This document shows positions 45,171 to 56,949 of a stretch of 64,000 nt of DNA, one piece after another. The position numbers were made by a program, and so were the translations under genes. The notes below the pieces were generated by a model. It was given only the letters and a program-made list of their open reading frames with translations, had not been told where the DNA came from and searched no databases. The first letter of the stretch is position 1. Each line of letters starts with the position of its first letter. Source of the DNA: Cupriavidus taiwanensis (GTDB lineage: Bacteria; Pseudomonadota; Gammaproteobacteria; Burkholderiales; Burkholderiaceae); NCBI RefSeq assembly GCF_900250075.1, contig NZ_LT977070.1, positions 248,001 to 312,000 of the forward strand, in the 5' to 3' direction.

Positions 45171-45286
45171 TGGTGGTTTCATGTGGTGCGCATCAGCAAG
45201 GACACCAGAACCGGAGCAGCAAACGGCACGCTACGACACCCGGCCCGGCCGGAAGTCCTGGGAATGACCATCCCGCCGCGGGGGCA

Positions 45287-45315
45287 GGATCGTTACGACG
45301 ATCCGCCCCTTTTGC
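45287..45315 (+). terminator. Possible terminator/attenuator before gyrB
   Basis: GGATCGT-TACG-ACGATCC (45287-45304) forms a 7-bp hairpin, then GCCCCTTTTGCCGTTTTT. It may end dnaN transcripts. The T run is broken, so confidence is limited. Confidence 0.4.
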
Positions 45316-45327
45316 CGTTTTTAGTAA

Positions 45328-47943
<2,616 letters not shown>

Positions 47944-48429
47944 CCGCCAAATTGTAGAAACTGGATTAGCCGGACCACGAGCGCTTTTGCCGGGACTGGA
48001 AAACCTGGCTGCCGTGCAGTTTTCGCCGACGGTGAGCCAGGACTGTAGGTCGGTTCGCCCATCACTGGGCGTAGCTCAAGCAGTCGGCGAGGTGGCCGAA
48101 GAGACTCCATTCCGTGTCTTCGCCCCCCGCGTTAGCTCACGATCCAAGACCAGCACCTCACTATCCTAGCCCGCAACCGTGTTGCCTGGCGCGCTCGGGC
48201 GGAACAGCGCTATGACGTCGAAGATCTCTTTCGTTCATGCATCCCGGATGCCGTCACTTGCGATTCAAGCCTTGTGGCCGAAGCAACCCGGTAGTGGTTT
48301 GATCGTTTCGACGACGGCATTCCGGCATGATGGCTGTCGTCGCAAAAGTGACAAGAAGGCGCCCCCAAGGCTGGCCCAGCGCCGAGGTTCGGCGTGCGAG
48401 GGAGGGCCGGTGTCTGCAGCCAGAATCGA
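47944..48429. other. Gap between gyrB and the restriction operon
   Basis: About 490 bases at the edge of the lower-GC island. I see no supportable gene, tRNA or insertion-sequence end. The composition is intermediate. It may be degraded coding sequence. Confidence 0.5.
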
Positions 48430-51400
48430 TCACTGAATACGCCAGCCCTCGCTGGCATAGCGCCGCGTCACGAATTCCCACACTTGGCTGACCTTTGCGC
48501 TCCACAGCGTATCTGGATAGGGTTCCTGCGGCAAGTCGTTTAACCGCAGCCGGATTTCCGACCACACCACGCCGCGCGTTTCCTGACCGCGCAACCAGTC
48601 CACGCCGTCCACCAACTCGTGGAGCTTGGCTAACAGCGTCTTCGCCACGCGTTTTACCTCCGTCTCCTCGGCCTTGGTCAGCTTTGGCTCCGGGGTGGTA
48701 AGCAGATCGAAAATCGCCAACTCTTCCTCAGTCAGCCCTTCGCGTGTGGCTCGCTGCTCTTCCGCGGACAGACCGGCGACGAACTCCTTCAGCGCCTCGA
48801 AGAATCTTTCCACATCGATCGAGCCGGCATTGTATTCGGCGACCAGTTTTTCCAGCTTCCCGACTAGATCGACGCGAGTAGGGTTGGCCTCGGCCATTTC
48901 CTTGACCTTGTCCTCAGCCTCCTCCCGTGCGCGTTCGGCAGCGACCTTAGGGCTGGTCTCGAACAGCTTGGCCAGCTTGTCGAAGTCGATGCCGGAGAGA
49001 TCGACGCGTCCTTCGGCGCCTGCACCCTCAACGATAGGCGTTAGGATCGCGACGCCTTCCAGTTTCCCGTCGAGCAGTTCGGCGATCTTCGCCTCGATGG
49101 CCGATATATCGACCGGCCCCAGCTTGGCCCTCACCGCGTCCGCCAGCATATGGAACACCGCTACCGGCTTGAGATAGGGCGCGGCCCGCTCATCTGGCAG
49201 CACCGCCTTGTAGGCCCTCGTAACCGCGCTGGCAAGCTGACCAAACTCTCTGCGCCGCTCGTCAGGTGCAACCAGCATCTCAACTGCCTTGGCAATCAGG
49301 CCGAGGCGGGAAAGCGCATCCACCGCCATGATCGCATCAGTGTCGACGCCCAGCGGCCGTGTGAAGCTCCGCGCCTGTTCCAGCGCCTCCTCCAATGCCT
49401 TGACCAGGGCTTCCTTGTCCTTGATCGGCGTTTCGTCCTTGTCCGCGCCGCCCGCGCTGCCGGCGTAAATCGCCAGCGCCCTTTGCAGATTGTTGAACAC
49501 GCCCACGTAATCGACGATCACGCCGCTGGTCTTGCCGGGCGCGTTGCGGTTGGCGCGCGCGATAGTCTGCATCAAAGTGTGGTTCTTCATCGGCTTGTCG
49601 AGATAGACAGTGCCGATGCTGGGTACGTCAAAACCAGTAATCCACATCGCGCAGACGAAGACGAGCCGCAGAGGGTCGTTCTTGTCCTTGAACTTCGCCT
49701 CCAAGTCTTCCTTCTGCATCCGCTCGCGGTGAGGGAGGATATCGAGACCCTTTTTCTTGAGGTCGCCAATCTCGTTCTGGCTCTGACTGACAACCACGGC
49801 CATATCGAGCTCACGCAACCACAACAGCCGCTCGGCAATAGCGGCGCCTTCTGCCTCATGCGCAGAGTTGAGCGCCTTCTCATCCGCCGCGATCAACCGA
49901 GCGACCGCCACCTTGACGCGATCATGCATGGAAACCGCTGTTGCCTTGTCGATGGCAACGAACATTGCTTTGCCGCGATAGCCGCGCATGGCGAAGTGCA
50001 GCGCTACATCATCGGCCACCTTGTCGAGCCGGTCGGGATTGGTAATGAGCGTGTATTGCCGGCCGAATTCGCGTTGGAGCTTTTTCTCCTGCTCCTCGCT
50101 CAGCTCTACCTCATCAAGCAGCTTGTCCAGTTCCTCTTTCAATTCGTCAGCGTCGAGCTGAAGCTCTGGTTTGCGCGATTCATAGTAGAGCGGCACGGTC
50201 GCGCCATCGCGGACGGACTGGGCGAAGTCGTAGACCGAGACGTAGTCACCGAACACCTCACGAGTGCGGCTTTCCTCTCCCTGGATCAGCGGCGTGCCGG
50301 TGAAGCCGATGAAAGCAGCGTTGGGCAGCGCCGCTCGCATATTCGCTGCGAGCTGGTCATACTGGCTGCGGTGCGCCTCGTCCGTAATCACAATGATGTC
50401 GGAACGCTCGGAGAGCACCGGCATCGCCTCCCGATCAGCGGTCGAGAATTTCTGGATCAGAGTGAAGACGTAACGTTCGTTCCCCGCTAGCAATTCCCGC
50501 AGATGCGCCCGGCTATCTGCCTGCACCTGTTGCGTATCCTTGGTGAGAGCGCCAACGCTGGCAAATTGCCCGGCGATCTGGTCGTCCAGCTCCGTGCGGT
50601 CGGTCACGATCACAAAGGTGTAATTGCCGCCCAGGCGCCGCAGCACCTTTTCGGCAAACATCACCATGGAGAGAGACTTGCCAGATCCCTGCGTGTGCCA
50701 GAACACGCCGAGGCGGCCCTTGTTCTGGCTGACATGCTCGACCGCCGCCATCGCGCGGTTAACGCCCAGCACCTGATGGTATTTGCCCACCACCTTGCGG
50801 AGACCACCCGTGGCTTCATCGAACAGCAGGAAGTTTTCGACCAGGTCGAGGAATCGCGCTGGCTCGCAAGCGCCTCGCAGCATCGTCTCAAGACTCGGGT
50901 CTTCCGGGCCATCCTCATCAAGGCGTTTCCACGGCGCGAAGAAATCGAAATCGGTATGCGAGCCGCCAATCAGCGATTCATGACCGTTTGAAAGGATCAC
51001 GAAGCTGTTGAAGGGGAATAGCTGCGGGACGGTGTCGCGATAATCTCGCAGGTTTTCGTCGTAGGCATTGAAGATCGGCTTGGAGAGCGCTTTCCATTCG
51101 GCATGGAGCAGCGGCAGGCCGTTGACGAAGCCGATGGTGTCAGGACGGCGTTTGTGAAGCAGCCCCTCGATCCAGACCTGACTGGCGACAAGGAAATCAT
51201 TAGCCGCCACGTCGCGCCAGTCGATCGTACGGACGGTGACGGTATCGCTCTTGCCGTCCTCCGGGCGCTTGACCTCGACACGAACGCCTGCGCGCAGTAG
51301 GTGGTACAGCTCGCGATTGGCGGCAATAGGCGACAGCGCGGAACGATCCTGTGTCAACACTTCCTCGGCCTGCTTCAGAGCCTCCGCAGGCAGACCGGGG

Positions 51401-51600
51401 TTGAGCTTGGCCAGCGCCGCACGCAGCCGCGCGGGTAGCCAAGCCTGATGAAAGCTGGTGCGGCCCGTAGGATTATCCGGCCCCGGCTTTTCCTCCATCA
51501 AATTGACGTGCAGCCAGCCCAGTTGCTGTAGCAGCATCAGCGCCGGCTGCTCCACGGCCCCGTCTTCGGAAAACTCACTGGAGAGCGAAGGCAGTAGCAT
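48430..51600 (-). CDS. hsdR: Type I restriction enzyme, R (translocase/endonuclease) subunit
   Basis: This 1056-residue subunit cuts unmodified foreign DNA after ATP-driven translocation. The nuclease has D154 and E168-x-K170 (PDTIGFVNGLPLLHAEWKAL). The SF2 motor has WHTQGSGKSLSM (Walker A), VITDEAHRSQ (DEAH) and GFTGTPL. A helical C-terminal domain follows. It is the last gene of the M-S-R operon and starts one base before the HsdS stop codon ends (TGAGATG-type junction). GC is lower than in neighbouring core genes. All key residues are present. Confidence 0.96.
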   Translation of the reverse strand: MLLPSLSSEFSEDGAVEQPALMLLQQLGWLHVNLMEEKPGPDNPTGRTSFHQAWLPARLRAALAKLNPGLPAEALKQAEEVLTQDRSALSPIAANRELYHLLRAGVRVEVKRPEDGKSDTVTVRTIDWRDVAANDFLVASQVWIEGLLHKRRPDTIGFVNGLPLLHAEWKALSKPIFNAYDENLRDYRDTVPQLFPFNSFVILSNGHESLIGGSHTDFDFFAPWKRLDEDGPEDPSLETMLRGACEPARFLDLVENFLLFDEATGGLRKVVGKYHQVLGVNRAMAAVEHVSQNKGRLGVFWHTQGSGKSLSMVMFAEKVLRRLGGNYTFVIVTDRTELDDQIAGQFASVGALTKDTQQVQADSRAHLRELLAGNERYVFTLIQKFSTADREAMPVLSERSDIIVITDEAHRSQYDQLAANMRAALPNAAFIGFTGTPLIQGEESRTREVFGDYVSVYDFAQSVRDGATVPLYYESRKPELQLDADELKEELDKLLDEVELSEEQEKKLQREFGRQYTLITNPDRLDKVADDVALHFAMRGYRGKAMFVAIDKATAVSMHDRVKVAVARLIAADEKALNSAHEAEGAAIAERLLWLRELDMAVVVSQSQNEIGDLKKKGLDILPHRERMQKEDLEAKFKDKNDPLRLVFVCAMWITGFDVPSIGTVYLDKPMKNHTLMQTIARANRNAPGKTSGVIVDYVGVFNNLQRALAIYAGSAGGADKDETPIKDKEALVKALEEALEQARSFTRPLGVDTDAIMAVDALSRLGLIAKAVEMLVAPDERRREFGQLASAVTRAYKAVLPDERAAPYLKPVAVFHMLADAVRAKLGPVDISAIEAKIAELLDGKLEGVAILTPIVEGAGAEGRVDLSGIDFDKLAKLFETSPKVAAERAREEAEDKVKEMAEANPTRVDLVGKLEKLVAEYNAGSIDVERFFEALKEFVAGLSAEEQRATREGLTEEELAIFDLLTTPEPKLTKAEETEVKRVAKTLLAKLHELVDGVDWLRGQETRGVVWSEIRLRLNDLPQEPYPDTLWSAKVSQVWEFVTRRYASEGWRIQ

Positions 51601-51601
51601 C

Positions 51602-52849
51602 TCAGGCGGCCTCCAGTTCCCGTTCGACCTCGGTGACTGAAAGCTGGCCGGACATTAGGCGAGGGAGAAGCAGGTCGCGTGCGGCGGCAAGGTTGGCGTT
51701 AGACTTCCGCAGTTGGTCGGCCAGCCGAAGCGTTGGCTCGGCGAAGGCCGTATAGCGCGACACCAGATCGCCTGGAGGCAACAGTACCATTGCCCGCTCG
51801 AATGTCGCGCCGGTCACGGCAGGATAGGCCGCTCCTTGGGCATTACCGACCAGATAACCCACAAATTCGTCAGTCGTGACCCATTGATAGAGATACGCGA
51901 ATGTGGCTTCGCGTGCGTCCAACACGGTGAAGCCCGTGGACGCGACAATGTCTGGAGTCGGATCAAGTACCAAAGCGAAAGAGCGCCGATTAGGCCGAAC
52001 GTTCGACCACAGGATGCTACCATCCCGGACCCGTCGCCGCGCACGCCCCGGAGCATCCGCAAACGACATCCGGTTGATGGCATCGATCCGGCCCGGCGAG
52101 ACAGAGGCAATGTCGATATAGCCAATCTCAGCAGGTGCGCTAGCGGGCCGCAAAGAGGTGGCGTTAATAGCGGCTACGTTCGCGAGTGTATCGTACGTCC
52201 ACCCCGCCGGCAGGGGGCCATCGGGAGTGTTTTCGATGGCAACGTCCTCGTGGCCGGGAAAGCGCAGGCGGGTGAACCATTCGGTGAACAGCCTCCGCGC
52301 CATCTCCTCTAGCACCGCGATCCGCCTCTGATTGACCTCGATCAGATTGTCATAAGCCCCTAAAATCCCCGCGATCCGGCATTGGGTTTCGAAGCAGTGT
52401 TTGGGAATATCGACCGCATAAATACGGGATGGCGATGTATGGCGGACTTTCGCACCGCTAGAAGTTGCCCGAATCTGCTGCCGTACGTTGCGCCAGTTGA
52501 GAACATAATAGATGTATCTCAAATTGACAGCGGCCTCAGGCTTCGATGTAATCAAGCCTAATCGCTGATTATGCAGGCATGGCTTCCCGTCAGGCACGAA
52601 AGCGGTACTACCTAGTAATCCTTCGCCCTGCTCAGTCATCGCGACTAATAGATCGCCGGGTTTGAGAACGAATGCAGCGGGCACCGGGCCGTCATAATGT
52701 TTCTGATCGGCTCTTAGCTTGAAGCCGCCCTCCTCGTAGAAGTTCCCCGGTGTGAGCAGCACGTATGGTCCGTCAGCTTGAAAATGCTGACTGGAAAATG
52801 CGAAACCGTGCTTGATTTCGATCAGATCGCCGAGTTTCTCGTAATTCAC
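51602..52849 (-). CDS. hsdS: Type I restriction enzyme, S (specificity) subunit
   Basis: This 415-residue subunit recognises the two halves of the target. Two target-recognition domains are separated by the conserved helix IEVNQRRIAVLEEMARRLFT (about residues 175-195), and a second conserved helix (ANLAAARDLLLPRLMSGQLS) ends the protein. It starts at GTG and overlaps the HsdM stop (GTGA). The target cannot be read from sequence. No inverted partial S gene is nearby, so phase switching is not indicated. Confidence 0.94.
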   Translation of the reverse strand: MNYEKLGDLIEIKHGFAFSSQHFQADGPYVLLTPGNFYEEGGFKLRADQKHYDGPVPAAFVLKPGDLLVAMTEQGEGLLGSTAFVPDGKPCLHNQRLGLITSKPEAAVNLRYIYYVLNWRNVRQQIRATSSGAKVRHTSPSRIYAVDIPKHCFETQCRIAGILGAYDNLIEVNQRRIAVLEEMARRLFTEWFTRLRFPGHEDVAIENTPDGPLPAGWTYDTLANVAAINATSLRPASAPAEIGYIDIASVSPGRIDAINRMSFADAPGRARRRVRDGSILWSNVRPNRRSFALVLDPTPDIVASTGFTVLDAREATFAYLYQWVTTDEFVGYLVGNAQGAAYPAVTGATFERAMVLLPPGDLVSRYTAFAEPTLRLADQLRKSNANLAAARDLLLPRLMSGQLSVTEVERELEAA

Positions 52850-54402
52850 GCCGACAGCACCTCAGCAACATTCGCCGCGATCGCCGCCTGCAAACGCGTC
52901 CCCTCGGCATTCAGTCCTTCCAGCTCCTCCTGCAAAGCCTCCAGCCGCTCGCGGAAATCCTCATCCTCGACATGCTCGCCTGGCGCAACGCCGACATAGC
53001 GGCCAGGGTTCAGGCTCCAGTCCTGCGCGGCGATCTCGGCGTGGGTAGCGGCGCGGCACAGGCCGGAAATATCCTTATAGCCCTCATCCCCGAAATGCGC
53101 GGTCATCCTCGTGCCGCTGCCCGCTGCCAGTTCTGCCTCCTCGCCGCGCCACAAGCGCACGATATTTCCCAGGAACTCGATCTGGTCAGGCGTGAAGTCG
53201 CGATGGGCACGCGTCACCTGCCGGAAGATATGGCGCGCGTCGATAAACAGCACCTGGTCCTCGCGGGGGGTGCCCTTCTTCGCCTTGTCGAGGAACCACA
53301 GCGTTACTGGCAGGCTTACAGTGAAAAACATATTGGGCGAGGTGGAGATGATCACACCCACCGCCCCGCTCTCAATCAGCTTGCGTCTCATCTGCCGTTC
53401 GGTTCCGCCCGCGTCCGATGCAGAATTGGCCATCACGAAGCCGGCGCGGCCATGCTGGTTGAGCGCGGCATGGAACAGACCGATCCAAAGGTAGTTAGCG
53501 TTATTGACGCTGGGTACGCCCAGCGAAAAGCGCGCGTCCACATGCCCTGCCTCATTCACCAAGCGGGCGGTATCCACCTCTTTCTGGTTGAAGGGCGGAT
53601 TGGCCATTACGAAATCGAACTTGCCCACCATCTCGTGCGGGTCTTCGTAGTAGCTACTGGCAACGCGGATATCGCCAGAAAGACCGTGGACCGCTAGATT
53701 GAGCCGGCACAGCTTCTGCGTATCGGCCATCTTCTCCACGCCATAGATACTGATGGCACGCGCGGGGTTTTCATTGTGACGCTTCACGAATTCGGCGGAA
53801 TGGACGAACATGCCGCCGGAGCCGCAGGCCGGATCGAGGATGCGGCCATGAAAAGGCTCGATCACCTCGACGATCAGCTTCACTATGCTGGAGGGCGTGA
53901 AATACTCGCCGCCCTTCTGCATGAAAGCGGAAGCGAACTCGCCCATGAAATATTCGAAGATCAGGCCATAGGCGTCGCCCGCAATCGCGAGCGGTTGCAG
54001 TAGCCGCAGCAGCTCACGCAGCACCGAGTTGGGCAGAGAGCCGTAGCCCTGAGGCAGCACACCGGCGAGATCGGGATTGTGCTCGGCGATGGCCTTCATC
54101 GCCTCGTTCAACGCCACGGCCAGATTCTCTGTTTCAGGCAGGCCAAGCAGATAGGAAAAGCGAGCATGCGGCGGCAGGAAGATTGCGCCCTTCGCATGGT
54201 AATCCGGTGGTGTGGGATTGCCGAGCCGCCCGCCGCGGGGCAGCTCAGAATCAACGACATCGAATCGCGCTTCCATCTGGCGCAGAGCAATTAGCGCCAG
54301 TACTGGCTGCGCATACTGATCCGGCCTCAACTCGGTATTGGTCCAAAGCTGGTTCGCCGTGGCGAATAAGCGCCGAGAAAGGTCTTGAAGATCAACTGCC
54401 AA
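52846..54402 (-). CDS. hsdM: Type I restriction enzyme, M (methyltransferase) subunit
   Basis: This 518-residue adenine methyltransferase forms the M2S modification enzyme. SAM motif DPACGSGGMFVHSAEFVKRH and catalytic FVMANPPFNQKE (NPPF) are present. The N-terminal domain is the HsdM_N helical type (LFATANQLWTNTELRPDQYA). It appears to start at TTG 54402, supported by a strong GGAGGT six bases ahead. It is the first gene of the operon. Confidence 0.95.
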   Translation of the reverse strand: MAVDLQDLSRRLFATANQLWTNTELRPDQYAQPVLALIALRQMEARFDVVDSELPRGGRLGNPTPPDYHAKGAIFLPPHARFSYLLGLPETENLAVALNEAMKAIAEHNPDLAGVLPQGYGSLPNSVLRELLRLLQPLAIAGDAYGLIFEYFMGEFASAFMQKGGEYFTPSSIVKLIVEVIEPFHGRILDPACGSGGMFVHSAEFVKRHNENPARAISIYGVEKMADTQKLCRLNLAVHGLSGDIRVASSYYEDPHEMVGKFDFVMANPPFNQKEVDTARLVNEAGHVDARFSLGVPSVNNANYLWIGLFHAALNQHGRAGFVMANSASDAGGTERQMRRKLIESGAVGVIISTSPNMFFTVSLPVTLWFLDKAKKGTPREDQVLFIDARHIFRQVTRAHRDFTPDQIEFLGNIVRLWRGEEAELAAGSGTRMTAHFGDEGYKDISGLCRAATHAEIAAQDWSLNPGRYVGVAPGEHVEDEDFRERLEALQEELEGLNAEGTRLQAAIAANVAEVLSA

Positions 54403-54677
54403 TGTTTACCTCCGGGTGGTCATACGCTATCCAGTAACCCAATTTCGACTGACGCGCACAGCGATTATATCAATGCCGTGTATATGCGACTGAGTAGCTT
54501 CGTTGCATCTGCGCAAGGACACATCTTCTGTCTACAGGGAGAGCACAGATGTTTCGCCTCACTCACGTTGAATACGCTACGGCGGTTCATTTCCAATACA
54601 ATAGTTATATATCACGAGCTCGCTGAGCATACCTCCGGAAGAACTCAATCAAGGTCGCCGGACCGCGTAACTTGGGG

Positions 54678-55640
54678 TTAAGTGATTTCCGGAATAGAAA
54701 ATACCGGCCAGAACCGACGCAGAGCAAGGTATTTTTCCACCTCGCTTGGAGGCAGTGGCAATTCAGGCTTCTCCGGTTTCCCTCCGACGAAGCGCCGGCG
54801 ATTCAGCTCACGTACTTCGGCGTTGGTGATGCGGGGTATCTCGATTCGGAACGGCGTCGAATCTGCTCTATAATGCGGCAGCATGTGAAAAGCACATCGC
54901 TCATGAAACATTCGGTCCTCTTTCCCATAAAATACCCATCCAAGGGTCAACATTTCTGCATCATCCTTGTATGTCATGAAAAAGACTTGCTGACCTATAA
55001 GCTGACCATCCGGCGCCACTCCTGCATTTCGCATCGCTAGTGCCGACTTAACTTCATTATTAAGAATTTCATGAAAGACAGCAGGAACCTCTTTCACAGG
55101 TAGATTCTTCGCGCCTTGGTATCTTGCGGGAATGCGTTCAGGGCCAACGCGTTCACTGAGTATATCTAGTCGACTTTTCGCGGCTTCTTCCTCGTCCTTT
55201 AGGTCGGCATTTATCGATACGAAAAACATTGACCCTGACTTGACCTTGGCGGGCACTAATTCGACGTCTCGCAGCACCGACATTGTAAGGGGGCCATCAT
55301 AGTCCAGCCATAATATGGTTCGTGAGTCCCAGTTCAGTTTTGGTAAAACAGTCGTGCTATTGCCGAACTGAAGCTCAACATTGCCAAAAGGTCGATTAAA
55401 ATGAAATCGATCTTTAATCGTTGGATCCGATGTGTCCTCTATGCTGACCATCGAATGAAAACCGCATGTTGAATGAAAGAGGGAAAAGTCAGAAAAATAG
55501 ACCGAGCCCATTCCCACGTATTGATATTGGTCCAGCGGCTGAAATGCGTGAAGCCGTAAAAGATATTCCACCATCAAACGCCTCTCAACTGCTTTCGCTG
55601 GGCGCAGTCGATAATCTATCTTCCGGTAGCTGTTAGCCAT
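54678..55640 (-). CDS. Unassigned Rossmann/methyltransferase-like protein of the MORC-Vsr cassette
   Basis: This 320-residue protein has a class I methyltransferase-like layout: YQYVGMGSVYFSDF (glycine motif, residues 40-52), an acidic end of strand two (MVSIE, Glu68), GNSTTVLPKL (93-102) and LWLDYDGPL with Asp113 and Asp115. DNA-methyltransferase catalytic motifs (NPPY-type or PCQ) are absent, so it could act on RNA, protein or a small molecule, or just bind a nucleotide. It resembles the putative O-methyltransferases seen in defence islands (possibly PF20553). The start at 55640 overlaps the ATPase stop by eight bases, so the two are translationally coupled. Confidence 0.72.
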   Translation of the reverse strand: MANSYRKIDYRLRPAKAVERRLMVEYLLRLHAFQPLDQYQYVGMGSVYFSDFSLFHSTCGFHSMVSIEDTSDPTIKDRFHFNRPFGNVELQFGNSTTVLPKLNWDSRTILWLDYDGPLTMSVLRDVELVPAKVKSGSMFFVSINADLKDEEEAAKSRLDILSERVGPERIPARYQGAKNLPVKEVPAVFHEILNNEVKSALAMRNAGVAPDGQLIGQQVFFMTYKDDAEMLTLGWVFYGKEDRMFHERCAFHMLPHYRADSTPFRIEIPRITNAEVRELNRRRFVGGKPEKPELPLPPSEVEKYLALRRFWPVFSIPEIT

Positions 55641-56949
55641 CAAGCCCCTCATTCTGCATAAAATATTCGAACGTCTTTTCGCCGACTTCTCTGTTACTGG
55701 TCGCGCCGAGGGCTTCCTTAATTAGATTAACATGGTCCGCGGACCTTACATAACTGATTCGCACCGGCTTTGGCGACTGAGGGCGAGGTACGGCGTTGGC
55801 TATAAAGCTCTCATTCGCGGAGAGTTCAGCGACTCTTTTCGGCTTGGCGTCATCTATTAAAGCCGTAAGCTGACCTGGCTCGTTATTTTCGTTATCCAAA
55901 GAATTCAAAAATCCGATGACCTGCCTTAACGTGCTGGTGATCTCTGAAAAAACTCTGCGATACACCGCCGTTTCTGTGTCCAGACTCGTCTTGGTCGTAT
56001 TCCATGGAAGCACATCGTGTGCGGCGGAGTCGAAGTAGACATATCCCCTAAATCGCCGGAACTGCCAATGGGGCTTTGGCGTTCTTTCTCCACCGTCAAG
56101 CTCGGTGTTCCACCCCGTTTTTTCGGTCTTTTCCGCGCGCTCGATCTGACGGCCATTGCAATATATATACCATCCCGCATCGGTTAAGCTCGGTTCAGAG
56201 ACTCCCGCGATTATGCGAACAGATACGATTTTTCCATCGATATCAATCTCGCGTGCTTTGAAGATGGGTTGTAGATCCTCGGAGGCTAAGAGATAGGCTT
56301 CTTTCGCCAAAATGGGAATCCGATTGACGATAATTTGAAGGCCACGAGTCAAGCTCTCCGCGTGAGCCTGTCGCAGGGTGTTTGACAATCGAGAATGGAA
56401 GGCTGCGCTAGCTAGTTCTTGCGCTGCAAACGGATATAGACGGTTTACCGTAATTTCTGTGCCTGCTGCGTGCCCAGTAGCATTGTTGCCTGTTTCCTCA
56501 AACTCAAAGCTCCAGGATTCGGGGTTGGCGTCATCACCATTCTCCCAGTCATCGACATCCACTTTGATAGAAAAATTATCATTCGTGGTATTCGATTTGA
56601 TTGAAAACTCTCTCCCCAACTTAAATAGCGCGCGCTTCATTCCGACGCCAAACTCTCCGACGGTGCCGGGGGTGACGGGGGCATTTGCTGGGCGGCCGAA
56701 TCGGAAAGCATTCTTTTGTGCCTGATCTATTGTTATTCCGCCTGCGTTATCCTTGATGTGAAAATGATTCCCAGAGAAATCGACCTCAATAACTGTGTTA
56801 TGTATTGCATCCTGACCAAGGCGGGATCTTGCAGCATCGACGCTGTTATCCACTAACTCCACGATTGCGTCCAGGAGGTTGATATCCTTCACCAGAACTG
56901 AGATGAAGAATTTCTTGGTCGGAGCGGCCGATACAATGTTATTTTTCAT
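55633..56949 (-). CDS. GHKL ATPase of the MutL/MORC type
   Basis: This 438-residue ATPase has all GHKL motifs: Glu31-x-x-x-Asn35 (AIVELVDNSVDAA), IKDNAGGITI (Asp67), GEFGVGMKRALFKLG (98-112) and GHAAGTEITV (159-168). The second, S5-like domain carries WYIYCNGRQIE and Lys320 (WNTTKTSLD), which matches the Lys that reaches the ATP in MutL. Iyer, Abhiman and Aravind described MutL/MORC-like ATPases in restriction-modification operons. Its start overlaps the methyltransferase stop (ATGA). No fused nuclease domain is seen. Confidence 0.88.
   Translation of the reverse strand: MKNNIVSAAPTKKFFISVLVKDINLLDAIVELVDNSVDAARSRLGQDAIHNTVIEVDFSGNHFHIKDNAGGITIDQAQKNAFRFGRPANAPVTPGTVGEFGVGMKRALFKLGREFSIKSNTTNDNFSIKVDVDDWENGDDANPESWSFEFEETGNNATGHAAGTEITVNRLYPFAAQELASAAFHSRLSNTLRQAHAESLTRGLQIIVNRIPILAKEAYLLASEDLQPIFKAREIDIDGKIVSVRIIAGVSEPSLTDAGWYIYCNGRQIERAEKTEKTGWNTELDGGERTPKPHWQFRRFRGYVYFDSAAHDVLPWNTTKTSLDTETAVYRRVFSEITSTLRQVIGFLNSLDNENNEPGQLTALIDDAKPKRVAELSANESFIANAVPRPQSPKPVRISYVRSADHVNLIKEALGATSNREVGEKTFEYFMQNEGLDG

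Noticed and set aside
47944..48429. Short open frames after gyrB
   Set aside because: None has a good ribosome site, family likeness or codon use to support it.
51602..52849. Phase-variable hsdS
   Set aside because: No second S gene, inverted copy or simple repeat tract is nearby.
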